Origin: an uncultured Eubacteriales bacterium
GTDB lineage: Bacteria > Bacillota > Clostridia > Oscillospirales > QAMX01
Direction: 5' to 3'
DNA: 50,874 nt
NCBI GenBank assembly: GCA_905205975.1
Contig: CAJLFQ010000008.1
Location: 1 to 50,874 of the forward strand
Shown: piece after piece, positions 1 to 8,500 of the stretch
Position numbering within the stretch: position 1 is the first letter of the stretch
How the letters are laid out: the number at the start of each line of letters is the position of its first letter
Made by a program: the position numbers and the translations under genes
Notes under the pieces: model-generated
Seen by the model: the letters and a program-made list of their open reading frames with translations, nothing else
Database searches by the model: none
What the model was told of the DNA's origin: nothing

Positions 1-1
1 T

Positions 2-79
2 TTTGACCGTCCCGCATGGAAACGGCTGGTGGCGGACATCGAGGCCGGAAAGGTAGCTCATGCTTTCAATAATACCTAA
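2..79 (+). pseudogene. Serine site-specific recombinase remnant (partial, broken)
   Basis: The reading frame entering from the left edge gives FDRPAWKRLVADIEAGKV, which matches the stretch in the N-terminal catalytic domain of large serine recombinases/resolvases. In intact proteins this continues into a conserved DxSRxGRD segment. Here it diverges after GKV into seven unrelated residues and stops at 77-79. The rest of the catalytic domain and the DNA-binding part are missing, so this is a remnant and not an active enzyme. The identification rests on about 18 residues. The upstream part lies outside the window. Confidence 0.6.
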
Positions 80-84
80 GTGAA

Positions 85-109
85 CGCTGTCAGAGGACAG
101 CGCTTTTTT
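85..109 (+). terminator. Intrinsic terminator after the recombinase remnant
   Basis: A 7-bp stem CGCTGTC/GACAGCG (85-91 with 96-102) closes a 4-base loop and is followed by six T (104-109). It lies just after the remnant's stop codon and would end rightward transcription before the convergent rhamnosidase gene. Confidence 0.75.
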
Positions 110-178
110 CTGCGTATTGTTTTGCATTTGCCGCAGCCGTGTTCCAACTGCGCACTGATCGGATGACGCAGCCTTTTG

Positions 179-2362
179 TTACCGGGCAGTCGTTTCTTCC
201 GGCAGAGAAAACTCGTGAATGCCAGCCGTCAGCGGGTGGGAACCGGCGTATGCCAGACGTGCCTGTACACCTTCCGGAATTTCAATCCGGAAGCTGACGC
301 GTCCGGCTGACCGGACAAAGCGGACCGAGACGCGGCCGGATTCCGTCAGAATGGAACCTTCTGCGGAATTCAGACCATCCGCAAATTTCGGCGCAACGAC
401 GATGTTTTTCCAACCGGCGCCTTCCTGCGTAATGCCCAGAATGAAGCGGAAGAGGTATTTGATCACCGCGCCGAACATCGGGTGGTTCTGCGAACGGTTA
501 TACGTCCAGTATTCCGGGAAGGTTGTGCAGCCGGTGCTCTGCCAATGCCAGAAGGAATATTTCTCTTCGGATGTCAGCAGGCGGTAGGCAAGCGTCGCGT
601 GACCGCGCTCAAAGAGCACACGCGTGACGATGTCTGTGCCGAAAATACCGGTATCAAACCAGGTATTCTGCTCATAATGCCGAACCATGTTGGCAAATGT
701 GCGGTCGTCACCGAGCCCGAGGTCAACCGCGAATGCGTTGGCGCCTTGAACATTGCGGCAGAAGTCGCCGGTTTGCGCGTCAAAATACGTCCGGACAATG
801 GCCGCTTTTTTGCGTTCGGCGAGCGCTGTCAATTCGGGCACCAGATCATTTCGGTTCAAAACGCGGCAGAATTCCAGCAGACGGTTGATGGTGCGGATGT
901 AAAAGTAGTTGTTGACAAACGGCTCCGGGATGACGATTTCTTCCGGCGTGCACCAGTCGCCTAGACACCATTCATTTTTCTGATCGCTGACAACCAAATC
1001 ATTTTCGCTGTGCGCTTCCAGATAGTCAAAATAACGCAGAACCTGCGGCAGGAAATCGGCCAAAACCGATTCGTCGCCGTACATTTTGTAGTAAATATAC
1101 GGCACTTCAGCGATTGCACATCCCCAGCCGCCGGGGCCGCCGCCGGAGCGGACATACGGCGCCGTATACTGAATGTGTCCGCTGACGCGGTCCTGACAAT
1201 CTGCGATATCGCCCAGCCATTTTTTGTAAAAAGGCTTGGCATCCAGCATCATCATCGCGCATTCGCAAACGAGCTCGCCGTCGCCTGTGTAGCCGCGTTT
1301 TTCAATATGCGGGCAGTCAGACGGAATCCCGCAGTGCATATTGTCCAGCTGCGTGCGCAGATACGTCTCGTACATCCAGTTGAGCAGGGGATTGCTCGAC
1401 CGGAAAGAGGAAGAGACGGGGACATCCGCATGGCTGACTTCGCAGGAGACGATTCGTGCATTTTTGGAGACTGCGGCATAGCGGAACCCGAACCAGCAGA
1501 AACGAAGGCGATACTGCCGTTTCCGTCCGTCGGTCACAAAAGAGGCATTCTGTCCGTGATTGGTATATGCTTCGATGCGGCGGCCTGCTTCAAGTCGTTC
1601 TGAAACGCGGAGCGTCATCTTGCAGGAACCGCCGGTACGCTGCTCCAAGACCGGTGTGCCGGTGATGTTTTCACCCATGTCATAGAGAAATTCGGTGTCG
1701 GTTTCCGCAATCAATTTCGGCGTAATGCAGCGGATAATGCGGTCCGGCGGACAGTCAGACAGGAGATAGCTGCTTTCCGGCGCAGCGACAGCAACCATAG
1801 GGTGCCATGCGGAGGCATCGTATCCCGGCAGCATCCAGCCGTCCAGATGAATGGCCGAATAATCGTGGTGCTCGCCGTGGTAAAAATCCCACGATACGAT
1901 CTCACTCTGCGTCCAGTGGAGCCAGTCACCGGAGAGAATTTCTGCGGTTTGCCCATTTGCGTCGGTCAGCATGATCCGGAAGCAAAGCTTTGGCGAACCA
2001 TAGTGGTTCTCCTTATTCCGGTACCACCCCGGAGCAAGTGTAATGCCGATGCAGTTCTGTTCGGCAACCAAATCGGTGATGTCCAGCTGCTTTGCGTAAA
2101 TACGGTGCCCGAGGTGCTCACCGTATTCCGACGTGCAGTATGCGTGTTCCGTTTCATGAAAATCCGAAGCAAGGGTGCCGTACAAATCGTCGCCGACACG
2201 GTTTCCGTTTATGTAGAGTGCGAACATACCAAGCCCGCTGATGGTGATCTCAGCGTGCTGTACGGGCGATGCTGCGGAAAACTCACCGCGGATATGAGGG
2301 ACATCGATCTTTTCAGAGGTCTCCAGCCAGAGGGCATTGCCGAACATTTCTTTGGAAGTCAT
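179..2362 (-). CDS. GH78 family alpha-L-rhamnosidase
   Basis: A 727-residue protein that should cleave terminal alpha-L-rhamnose from plant or bacterial glycans. It has the usual order of this family: beta-sandwich N-terminal domains with a segment like ITISGLGMFALYINGNRVG (about residues 40-60), then the catalytic (alpha/alpha)6 barrel. The barrel carries IPSDCPHIEKRGYTGDGE near residue 345, with the acidic residues expected around the general acid, and a C-terminal beta-sandwich. No signal peptide is visible, so it probably acts in the cytoplasm on imported oligosaccharides. The ATG at 2362 has an AAGGAAC ribosome-binding site and a consensus promoter upstream (2445-2473). It is monocistronic and divergent from the S-layer-homology gene. 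The family call is firm; the exact substrate is not known. Confidence 0.9.
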   Translation of the reverse strand: MTSKEMFGNALWLETSEKIDVPHIRGEFSAASPVQHAEITISGLGMFALYINGNRVGDDLYGTLASDFHETEHAYCTSEYGEHLGHRIYAKQLDITDLVAEQNCIGITLAPGWYRNKENHYGSPKLCFRIMLTDANGQTAEILSGDWLHWTQSEIVSWDFYHGEHHDYSAIHLDGWMLPGYDASAWHPMVAVAAPESSYLLSDCPPDRIIRCITPKLIAETDTEFLYDMGENITGTPVLEQRTGGSCKMTLRVSERLEAGRRIEAYTNHGQNASFVTDGRKRQYRLRFCWFGFRYAAVSKNARIVSCEVSHADVPVSSSFRSSNPLLNWMYETYLRTQLDNMHCGIPSDCPHIEKRGYTGDGELVCECAMMMLDAKPFYKKWLGDIADCQDRVSGHIQYTAPYVRSGGGPGGWGCAIAEVPYIYYKMYGDESVLADFLPQVLRYFDYLEAHSENDLVVSDQKNEWCLGDWCTPEEIVIPEPFVNNYFYIRTINRLLEFCRVLNRNDLVPELTALAERKKAAIVRTYFDAQTGDFCRNVQGANAFAVDLGLGDDRTFANMVRHYEQNTWFDTGIFGTDIVTRVLFERGHATLAYRLLTSEEKYSFWHWQSTGCTTFPEYWTYNRSQNHPMFGAVIKYLFRFILGITQEGAGWKNIVVAPKFADGLNSAEGSILTESGRVSVRFVRSAGRVSFRIEIPEGVQARLAYAGSHPLTAGIHEFSLPEETTAR

Positions 2363-2444
2363 ACAGTCCTGTTCCTTTCAGACAATCAAAATCAACTCAT
2401 CAAGACACTCCAGCCAAAGACGCCCAAAATGCTTGAATGGGTTC

Positions 2445-2473
2445 ATTATACGCCATTTGAAACCTTGTGTCAA
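2445..2473 (-). promoter_or_regulatory. Sigma-A promoter for the GH78 gene
   Basis: On the minus strand TTGACA (2473-2468) and TATAAT (2450-2445) are separated by exactly 17 bases, a perfect housekeeping promoter about 80 bases upstream of the rhamnosidase start. It is back to back with the promoter at 2514-2542. No obvious operator was seen, which is unusual for a catabolic gene. Confidence 0.85.
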
Positions 2474-2513
2474 GGCTCTGTATTGCACTATTGTTACACC
2501 TGACCGGAAAGCC

Positions 2514-2542
2514 TTGCAAAGCCAAGGTGTTTCGACTATAAT
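2514..2542 (+). promoter_or_regulatory. Sigma-A promoter for the SLH-domain gene
   Basis: TTGCAA (2514-2519), a 17-base spacer and TATAAT (2537-2542). It gives a leader of about 95 bases before the ATG at 2644. The GH78 promoter lies 40 bases away in the opposite direction. Confidence 0.8.
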
Positions 2543-2643
2543 TACAGTTGTAGGGAGAATCTGCATTTTCCCAAACAAATGGTTGGACGATCTCATTTTC
2601 CTGGACAACCAGGGCTGCTGCTTCCTGAAAAGAGGTTTTGAAT

Positions 2644-4713
2644 ATGAAACATACAAAACGGCGCGTCCGCCTGCTGGCATGGATGCTTGCACTGACGTTT
2701 CTACTGCCGTTTTCTGCGGGTGCACTGCAAGATGTTGCAGATTGCAATCCGTTAACGGACGCCTGCAAAACGGTGATCGACCTAAACATTATGAGCAAAA
2801 ACGGCGAAGATTTCCGCGCAGATGCAAATCTGACCCGCCAAGAAATGTTCCGCATCCTGTACTCGGTTTCGGTCGGCGGCGAAGCAGAACCGCCGGATGC
2901 GTTTTATGCCGAGAAACTGAAGTCTTTCGGCAGCTTTACAGACGTGGCTCAAATTGCGCAGTGGGCACTTCCATACGCCGGATACAGTGTGTTTAATAAG
3001 TTTTACGTCGGCGATGCACAAGGTGCGCTGCACCCGCAGACGCTGGTTTCCTACGCAGAGTGTGCCGCTGTTTTGCTGCGCTTGATCGGCCTGCCGGACA
3101 CGGAATTGAAGGGTTCGACATGGGCCAAAAACGCTGTCAATTACGCACAGCAGTGCAATCTGCTGGCTGGGATTTCCATTCGGGATGTATATGAACCGAT
3201 TTCCAGAGCCGATGCGGCGCAGATGATCGTTCAGGCAATGCGGTCTGCCTGTATCGCGGGCGTTTCGGCCGGCAGTCTTCGGATGTCAGCGGAGACGGCC
3301 TATCAGCGCTTTTTCCATGTTAGCGACGCTGCTGAACTCATCCATACCGGTGTCGTGACAGGTAAGCGGACCGTCGGCGGACGTACTTGGATGACCGTAT
3401 CAGCTCAGAACCGGGCGGACCGTGAACAGCTCTATCCATATAAAGAAGCACTGTATGTATCCTGCTTGGGGCAGCCTGTTCGATGGACGGCTCAGTATGA
3501 CGGGACGATCCTGACCCCTATGCAGCGCCGCACGGATACGATCTCCTATGAAGCGGCGGCCGATGAAATAACAGCCTCCGGCACACAGTTGAAAATTGCC
3601 GGGCAGAGCGTTCCGATTCCGGCCGGTTCTCAGACATCCCTGTTCCTGTATAACGTCTCGGCTGGAACGGTCTCACGTTCAAATGAAACCAGTATCCAGC
3701 GCTTCCTGGAAAATGCTGCGCAAACCTGTCAGGCGCAGTATGGTTCAAACGTCCCGGTCACATTGCTCCTAAACAACGACTGTGTCGTTCTGTGCATCCG
3801 CCCGAACACCATTCTCCGTTTCGATCGCTCGGCGTATGCCGGCGGCATCTACCGGCAGCAGCAAACGGATTATCATACGGTTGGCCTTTTCGACAGGATA
3901 CCGGATGGCGCTGTTCTTTCTGTTCGGCGTGATGAAGCGGCGAAAACGCTGACGCTTCTTTCTTTTTTACAGCCTGTCCCTGTTGATAATGGATCATTGC
4001 AGGCAAAGAAAACCGGCACCGGAACATGGCAGTTCCAGCTGAACGGCCAAACGGTTGAAAATCACACAGCGCTGCTTTCCGCAATCACGGATGAAACACT
4101 GGCCGCACAATATGCCAATCGCATGCAGCCGCAGATGGAGCGGTATGTCATTCTGGACGGAGACGCTATTGTTGCAGCCGGTTTCTTCGACAAGGAACGG
4201 CTGCCGTATACGAGCCAGCGCACCTATCTGTTGTATCATACTGCAAGAACGGTTGAAATTGGCGGCCGCACATATACTGCGCTCTCGGGATATTTGAACG
4301 GTTCTGCGGCTTGTGAACTGATCGACGGCGATTTTGACCGCTCTTTTCTCACAGGCGGCGGGCTGGTGCGACTGGCACCTGAAAAAAACACACACGGTGA
4401 GATGGCGATTCGCGCATACCGTGTGTCGTCAGATGCGTCATACCCGGATTATGGGCGCTTGGAGCATTCGGTGGATTCGGCCGAAAAAAACAGAACCATT
4501 GTGGTTGACGGCAAAACATTGACCCTTTCGCCAGACTGTCGGATTCTCTGTGCCGAAAGCAGCGGGCAGGTCGGACAGTATCAGCTTTCAGATCTTTTGA
4601 TTGTCAATGGGCGCGGATACGGCATGGCTGCTTCTTATGCATTTTCTGCCGTATACGGAAAAAACAGCCAGGGTCAGGTTGAATGGCTCATGATTCTTCG
4701 ATCAAAATGGTAA
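2644..4713 (+). CDS. Secreted S-layer-homology (SLH) domain protein, C-terminal part unknown
   Basis: A 689-residue exported protein. A basic N-terminus (KHTKRRVR) and the hydrophobic stretch LLAWMLALTFLLPFSAGA form a Sec signal peptide. About residues 25-200 hold three SLH-like repeats, for example SFTDVAQIAQWALPYAGY followed by a second conserved half. SLH repeats bind secondary cell-wall polymers and hold proteins on the surface. The remaining roughly 480 residues are beta-rich by appearance and I do not recognise them. The ATG at 2644 is chosen over the in-frame TTG at 2638 because AAAAGAGG (2628-2635) is spaced 8 bases from the ATG. The gene stands alone; the thrS promoter begins 7 bases after its stop. 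It could be a structural envelope protein or a wall-attached enzyme. Confidence 0.85.
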   Translation: MKHTKRRVRLLAWMLALTFLLPFSAGALQDVADCNPLTDACKTVIDLNIMSKNGEDFRADANLTRQEMFRILYSVSVGGEAEPPDAFYAEKLKSFGSFTDVAQIAQWALPYAGYSVFNKFYVGDAQGALHPQTLVSYAECAAVLLRLIGLPDTELKGSTWAKNAVNYAQQCNLLAGISIRDVYEPISRADAAQMIVQAMRSACIAGVSAGSLRMSAETAYQRFFHVSDAAELIHTGVVTGKRTVGGRTWMTVSAQNRADREQLYPYKEALYVSCLGQPVRWTAQYDGTILTPMQRRTDTISYEAAADEITASGTQLKIAGQSVPIPAGSQTSLFLYNVSAGTVSRSNETSIQRFLENAAQTCQAQYGSNVPVTLLLNNDCVVLCIRPNTILRFDRSAYAGGIYRQQQTDYHTVGLFDRIPDGAVLSVRRDEAAKTLTLLSFLQPVPVDNGSLQAKKTGTGTWQFQLNGQTVENHTALLSAITDETLAAQYANRMQPQMERYVILDGDAIVAAGFFDKERLPYTSQRTYLLYHTARTVEIGGRTYTALSGYLNGSAACELIDGDFDRSFLTGGGLVRLAPEKNTHGEMAIRAYRVSSDASYPDYGRLEHSVDSAEKNRTIVVDGKTLTLSPDCRILCAESSGQVGQYQLSDLLIVNGRGYGMAASYAFSAVYGKNSQGQVEWLMILRSKW

Positions 4714-4719
4714 AACGGC

Positions 4720-4748
4720 TTGACAAATCCAAACGCCCGGCTTATAAT
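4720..4748 (+). promoter_or_regulatory. Sigma-A promoter of the T-box/thrS unit
   Basis: TTGACA (4720-4725), a 17-base spacer and TATAAT (4743-4748). It begins 7 bases after the stop codon of the SLH gene and drives the T-box leader. Confidence 0.85.
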
Positions 4749-4751
4749 ATT

Positions 4752-5057
4752 AGAAGAGGCAGTTGATGCCTCTGAAAAGCATAAAAGCGCTATGAGGGAG
4801 ACAAGACACAGTATCCAACCTTCAGAGACTGCTGCTGCGGCGTTTAGCCGTATGGTGAAAGCGGCAGGGTAGGCCTGTGCCGCACCACTCCTGAGCTCTG
4901 CGGCTGAACAATCAGTAAGCTGCGGCGGGTTTACGCACGTTATCGCGTCTCAAGTAATAAATCAGGGTGGAACCGCGGGAAACGAATAGCCATATATAAT
5001 TCGTCCCGCCCCTATTGGCAGTTGCTTCGGCATGTCAGTGGGGGCGGGCGTTTTCTT
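4752..5057 (+). promoter_or_regulatory. T-box leader (threonine-specific) of thrS
   Basis: The invariant T-box sequence AGGGTGGAACCGCG is at 4964-4977. Upstream is a long stem I region with GGTGAAAG in its apical part. The candidate specifier is ACC (4884-4886, threonine), directly before the ACTCCTGAGC segment that normally follows the specifier. Downstream a GC-rich terminator pairs CCCGCCCC (5005-5012) with GGGGCGGG (5041-5048) and ends in a T-rich run. Uncharged tRNA-Thr should bind the specifier and T-box bulge and favour the antiterminator, so thrS is made when threonine charging falls. Specifier, T-box and downstream gene agree. The fold was read by eye, not computed. Confidence 0.93.
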
Positions 5058-5135
5058 TTCCTGCATGATATGCCGCGGCACACAGGCAGAATGCCGCAAA
5101 CTGAAAACAACCATAAATAAAAGGAGTGCATCACC

Positions 5136-6890
5136 ATGGAGAAAAAGGATCTGCAAACGCTGAGACACAGTGCATCGCATGTCATGGCGCAGGCGGTCAA
5201 ACGTCTGTACCCGGACTGCAAACTTGCCATCGGCCCGGCCATCGACAACGGCTTCTACTATGACTTTGACTCACCGGTCCCGTTTACAAGCGAAGACCTG
5301 GAAAAGATTGAAGCCGAAATGAAGAAGATCGTCAAAGAAAACCTGAAAATCAAACGTTTTGAACTGCCGCGGGACGAAGCGGTGGCTCTGATGGAAAAAC
5401 GCGGCGAACCGTATAAAATCGAGCTGATTGCGGACATCCCGGAAGGTGAACCGATCAGCTTCTACGAACAGGGCGAATACATCGACCTCTGCGCCGGCCC
5501 GCACATCGCATACACCAGCGGCGTCAAAGCATATAAGCTTTTGAGCGTGACCGGTGCATACTGGCGCGGAAACGAAAAGAACAAGATGCTTCAGCGCATT
5601 TACGGTACGGCTTTTGCGACCAAAGATGAGCTGAATGCCTATCTGGAACAGATGGAAGAAGCCAAGAAACGCGACCACAATAAACTGGGCCGCGAACTCG
5701 AATTCTTCACAACAGTCGATGTCATCGGCCAGGGGCTGCCGATCCTGCTGCCGAAGGGCGCCAGAGTCATTCAGATTTTGCAGCGCTGGGTCGAAGACGA
5801 AGAACAGCGCCGCGGATATCTGCTGACCAAAACGCCCTACATGGCCAAACGCGAACTCTATAAAATCTCCGGCCACTGGGATCATTATCTGGACGGCATG
5901 TTTGTGCTGGGCGATCCAAACGATGAAACCAAAGAGTGTTTTGCGCTTCGCCCGATGACCTGCCCGTTCCAATATCAGGTCTTCTTGAATCGTGCGCGTT
6001 CGTACCGTGATCTCCCAATGCGCCTTGGTGAAACCTCGACCCTGTTCCGCAACGAAGACTCCGGCGAAATGCACGGCCTGATCCGTGTCCGCCAGTTTAC
6101 CATTTCAGAAGGCCATCTGATTCTGCGTCCGGATCAGCTGGAAGACGAATTCCGCGGCTGTCTGGAACTGGCGAAGTTCTTCCTGGGCGCCGTCGGCATG
6201 CTGGAAAACTGCACCTTCCGTTTCTCGCAGTGGGATCCGGCCGATACGGAAAAATACATCGGCACCCCGGAACAGTGGGCCGAAGCGCAGGATATCATGG
6301 GCCGCATTCTGGAAGACCTTGGCGTCGATTACACCATCGGCATCGGCGAAGCCGCTTTCTACGGTCCGAAGCTGGACATTCAGTATAAAAACGTCTTCGG
6401 CAAAGAGGATACGGTGGTTACCATTCAGGTGGATCAGCTGCTCGCAGAGCAATTCGGCATGGAATACACCGATCAGAACGGCAAAAAGGTCCGCCCGTAT
6501 ATCATCCACCGGACATCGCTTGGCTGCTATGAACGTACCCTTGCATACCTGATTGAAAAATATGCGGGTGCTTTGCCGATGTGGATGGCGCCGGAACAGG
6601 TGCGTGTCCTGCCGATCACGGATCGCTGCGGCGACTATGCGCGTGAAGTGCTGGCAAAGCTCAAAGCGGCCGGGCTGCGTGCTGAAATCGACGAACGCAA
6701 CGAAAAAATCGGATACAAGATCCGCGAAGCGCAGATGCAGAAACTGCCGTATATGCTCCTCATCGGAGATAAAGAGGTCGAAGAGGGCAAAGTCTCCGTT
6801 CGTGAGCGCGCGCGCGGCGATCTGGGCGTCAAAACAATCGAAGAGTTCCTGGCGGATACCGCTGCTGAAGCGGCGCCGCCGAGAGCATAA
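5136..6890 (+). CDS. thrS: Threonyl-tRNA synthetase lacking the TGS domain
   Basis: A 584-residue class II synthetase that charges tRNA-Thr. The editing domain comes first, with the HSASH motif (His11, His15) and the Cys119/His123 pair in LCAGPH. The catalytic core follows, with candidate zinc ligands Cys276 (MTCPF), His327 (SEGH) and His458 (IIHRT), and then a C-terminal anticodon-binding domain. Most bacterial ThrRS proteins are about 640 residues and begin with a TGS domain of about 60 residues; this one starts directly at the editing domain. The ATG at 5136 has an ideal AAGGAG site and the T-box lies in front, so the shorter start is credible. Expression is controlled by the threonine T-box. 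Confidence 0.97.
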   Translation: MEKKDLQTLRHSASHVMAQAVKRLYPDCKLAIGPAIDNGFYYDFDSPVPFTSEDLEKIEAEMKKIVKENLKIKRFELPRDEAVALMEKRGEPYKIELIADIPEGEPISFYEQGEYIDLCAGPHIAYTSGVKAYKLLSVTGAYWRGNEKNKMLQRIYGTAFATKDELNAYLEQMEEAKKRDHNKLGRELEFFTTVDVIGQGLPILLPKGARVIQILQRWVEDEEQRRGYLLTKTPYMAKRELYKISGHWDHYLDGMFVLGDPNDETKECFALRPMTCPFQYQVFLNRARSYRDLPMRLGETSTLFRNEDSGEMHGLIRVRQFTISEGHLILRPDQLEDEFRGCLELAKFFLGAVGMLENCTFRFSQWDPADTEKYIGTPEQWAEAQDIMGRILEDLGVDYTIGIGEAAFYGPKLDIQYKNVFGKEDTVVTIQVDQLLAEQFGMEYTDQNGKKVRPYIIHRTSLGCYERTLAYLIEKYAGALPMWMAPEQVRVLPITDRCGDYAREVLAKLKAAGLRAEIDERNEKIGYKIREAQMQKLPYMLLIGDKEVEEGKVSVRERARGDLGVKTIEEFLADTAAEAAPPRA

Positions 6891-7273
6891 CATTCGATAC
6901 GACTGTGATTCACTGCTTACGGAGCGGCTTGCCTTGCGTAAGCCGCTCCGTAACGATATCGCTGAATTATGATCTGCATCAGACGCTGCAAGCGATGCCG
7001 AAAAGCAGAAAACGGCGTCTGAATTTTGGAATTCGAAAATGAGCCGCCGGACGATGACAGGCCGCAAGGGCCGTGAACAGTCGCACGTTGTAATATAAAA
7101 AGCTGATTCTTCATAAAATAATTTATCGGATACAATATTTTAGAATCAACTGAGTAAAATACAGCATGTTGCATAAAAAGTCGCCCTTGTTTTTGTTGAA
7201 AACCACAGTATACGAATCGCGAAAAATATGGTATCCTTATATCAAGCTTTTAGAATGTAATGGAGGTTCATCA
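6891..7273. other. 383-base intergenic region with a perfect 14-bp hairpin
   Basis: No gene is supported here. A perfect inverted repeat TTACGGAGCGGCTT (6917-6930) with AAGCCGCTCCGTAA (6940-6953) closes a 9-base loop just after thrS. Neither strand has a T-run next to it, so it may be a weak terminator or a 3'-end stabiliser. The later part is AT-rich and must hold the promoter of the ATPase gene, but I found no convincing -35/-10 pair. The frame upstream of 7274 is open but lacks its own ribosome-binding site. Confidence 0.5.
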
Positions 7274-8386
7274 ATGGCGAGTGTAAAATTGCAGGGGATC
7301 TACAAAAAGTATCCCGGCGGCGTTGTCGCTGTTTCTGACTTTAACCTGGAGATCAAGGATAAAGAGTTTGTCATCCTGGTCGGTCCGTCCGGTTGCGGTA
7401 AATCGACGACACTGCGTATGATCGCGGGCTTGGAAGAAATTACCGAAGGTCAGCTCTTCATCGGCGACAAATACGTCAACGATATCCCCCCGAAAGACAG
7501 AGACATCGCGATGGTTTTCCAGAACTACGCGCTGTATCCGCATATGTCCGTCTTTGAAAACATGGCGTTTGGCCTGAAACTTCGCAAAACGCCGAAGGAA
7601 GAAATCAAACGCCGCGTTGAAGAAGCAGCAAAGATTCTGGATATCGCACACCTGCTTGACAGAAAGCCGAAGGCTCTGTCCGGTGGTCAGCGTCAGCGTG
7701 TTGCCTTGGGTCGTGCCATCGTCCGTAACCCGAAGGTCTTCCTCCTCGATGAACCGCTGTCCAACCTCGACGCAAAACTCCGTGCGCAGATGAGAACCGA
7801 GCTTTCCAAGCTGCATCAGCGCCTCCAGACGACGTTCATTTATGTTACCCACGACCAGACCGAAGCTATGACCATGGGTACTCGTATCGTCGTTATGAAA
7901 GACGGTTTCATTCAGCAGGTCGCTGCTCCGACGGTTCTGTACGAATATCCGTGCAACCTGTTCGTTGCAACCTTCATCGGTTCTCCGCAAATGAACGTCT
8001 TTGATGCAACCGTTCTCGATGAAAACGGTTCCACCTACCTGAAGTTCGGCGAAACCCGCATCAAACTTCCGGCAGCGAAAGGCCGTAATCCGGAAGTTTT
8101 GGCCTATGCCGGCAAAGAAGTCATCGTCGGTGTCCGTCCGGAAAGCATTCACGACGAAGAAGTCTTCATCGATCAGTTCCCCGAAGCCATCATCGAAGCT
8201 GATGTTGACGTCGTCGAACAGCTTGGTTCCATTACATACCTGTATGTCCAGTGCGAAGGCAATGCGCTTACAGCGTCTGTCCAGCCGCGTACGAGCGTCA
8301 AGTCCGGCGATCGTATTAAGCTTGCCATCGATACGAACCGTATCCACCTCTTCGATAAAGATACCGAAAAGGTCATCGCTGGCTAA
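7274..8386 (+). CDS. ugpC: Sugar ABC transporter ATP-binding protein, MsmK/UgpC/MalK type
   Basis: A 370-residue ATPase of the carbohydrate-importer (CUT1) group. The Walker A motif GPSGCGKST, signature LSGGQRQRVALGRA and Walker B VFLLDEP are all present. The C-terminal part has the OB-fold regulatory domain of MalK-like proteins, with GVRPESI marking its start. It should power uptake of oligosaccharides. No permease or binding-protein genes are nearby, so it is an orphan ATPase of the kind that can serve several importers in Firmicutes. The ATG at 7274 follows TGGAGG at 7261-7266; an upstream in-frame ATG at 7166 is rejected. A strong terminator follows. The codon use is regular and suggests high expression. 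Confidence 0.95.
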   Translation: MASVKLQGIYKKYPGGVVAVSDFNLEIKDKEFVILVGPSGCGKSTTLRMIAGLEEITEGQLFIGDKYVNDIPPKDRDIAMVFQNYALYPHMSVFENMAFGLKLRKTPKEEIKRRVEEAAKILDIAHLLDRKPKALSGGQRQRVALGRAIVRNPKVFLLDEPLSNLDAKLRAQMRTELSKLHQRLQTTFIYVTHDQTEAMTMGTRIVVMKDGFIQQVAAPTVLYEYPCNLFVATFIGSPQMNVFDATVLDENGSTYLKFGETRIKLPAAKGRNPEVLAYAGKEVIVGVRPESIHDEEVFIDQFPEAIIEADVDVVEQLGSITYLYVQCEGNALTASVQPRTSVKSGDRIKLAIDTNRIHLFDKDTEKVIAG

Positions 8387-8410
8387 ACCGGTTTCCTTTT
8401 TTCAAAACAT

Positions 8411-8447
8411 ACTGCGGCGTCAGATTCGGTCTGACGCCGCAGTTTTT
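8411..8447 (+). terminator. Intrinsic terminator of the ABC ATPase gene
   Basis: A perfect 14-bp stem ACTGCGGCGTCAGA (8411-8424) with TCTGACGCCGCAGT (8430-8443), loop TTCGG, followed by a run of five T ending at 8447. Confidence 0.92.
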
Positions 8448-8458
8448 GCTACCAGAAG

Positions 8459-8490
8459 GACCCCCCGTGGCAATGAAGCCACGGGGGGTC
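8459..8490 (-). terminator. Probable terminator of the oxidoreductase gene
   Basis: A perfect 13-bp stem GACCCCCCGTGGC (8459-8471) with GCCACGGGGGGTC (8478-8490) and a 6-base loop. It lies 10 bases past the stop of the minus-strand oxidoreductase. The T-tract on that strand is weak (CTTCT), so it may be an inefficient terminator or an mRNA 3'-end stabiliser. Confidence 0.6.
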
Positions 8491-8500
8491 AAACGGAATT

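Noticed and set aside
7166..7273. N-terminal extension of the sugar ABC ATPase
   Set aside because: The family starts at MASVKLQ, which has the ribosome-binding site; the upstream part is AT-rich and unrelated to the family.
6891..7273. Small gene or riboswitch before the ABC ATPase
   Set aside because: No open frame with a ribosome-binding site and no known riboswitch core was seen; only a hairpin near thrS stands out.
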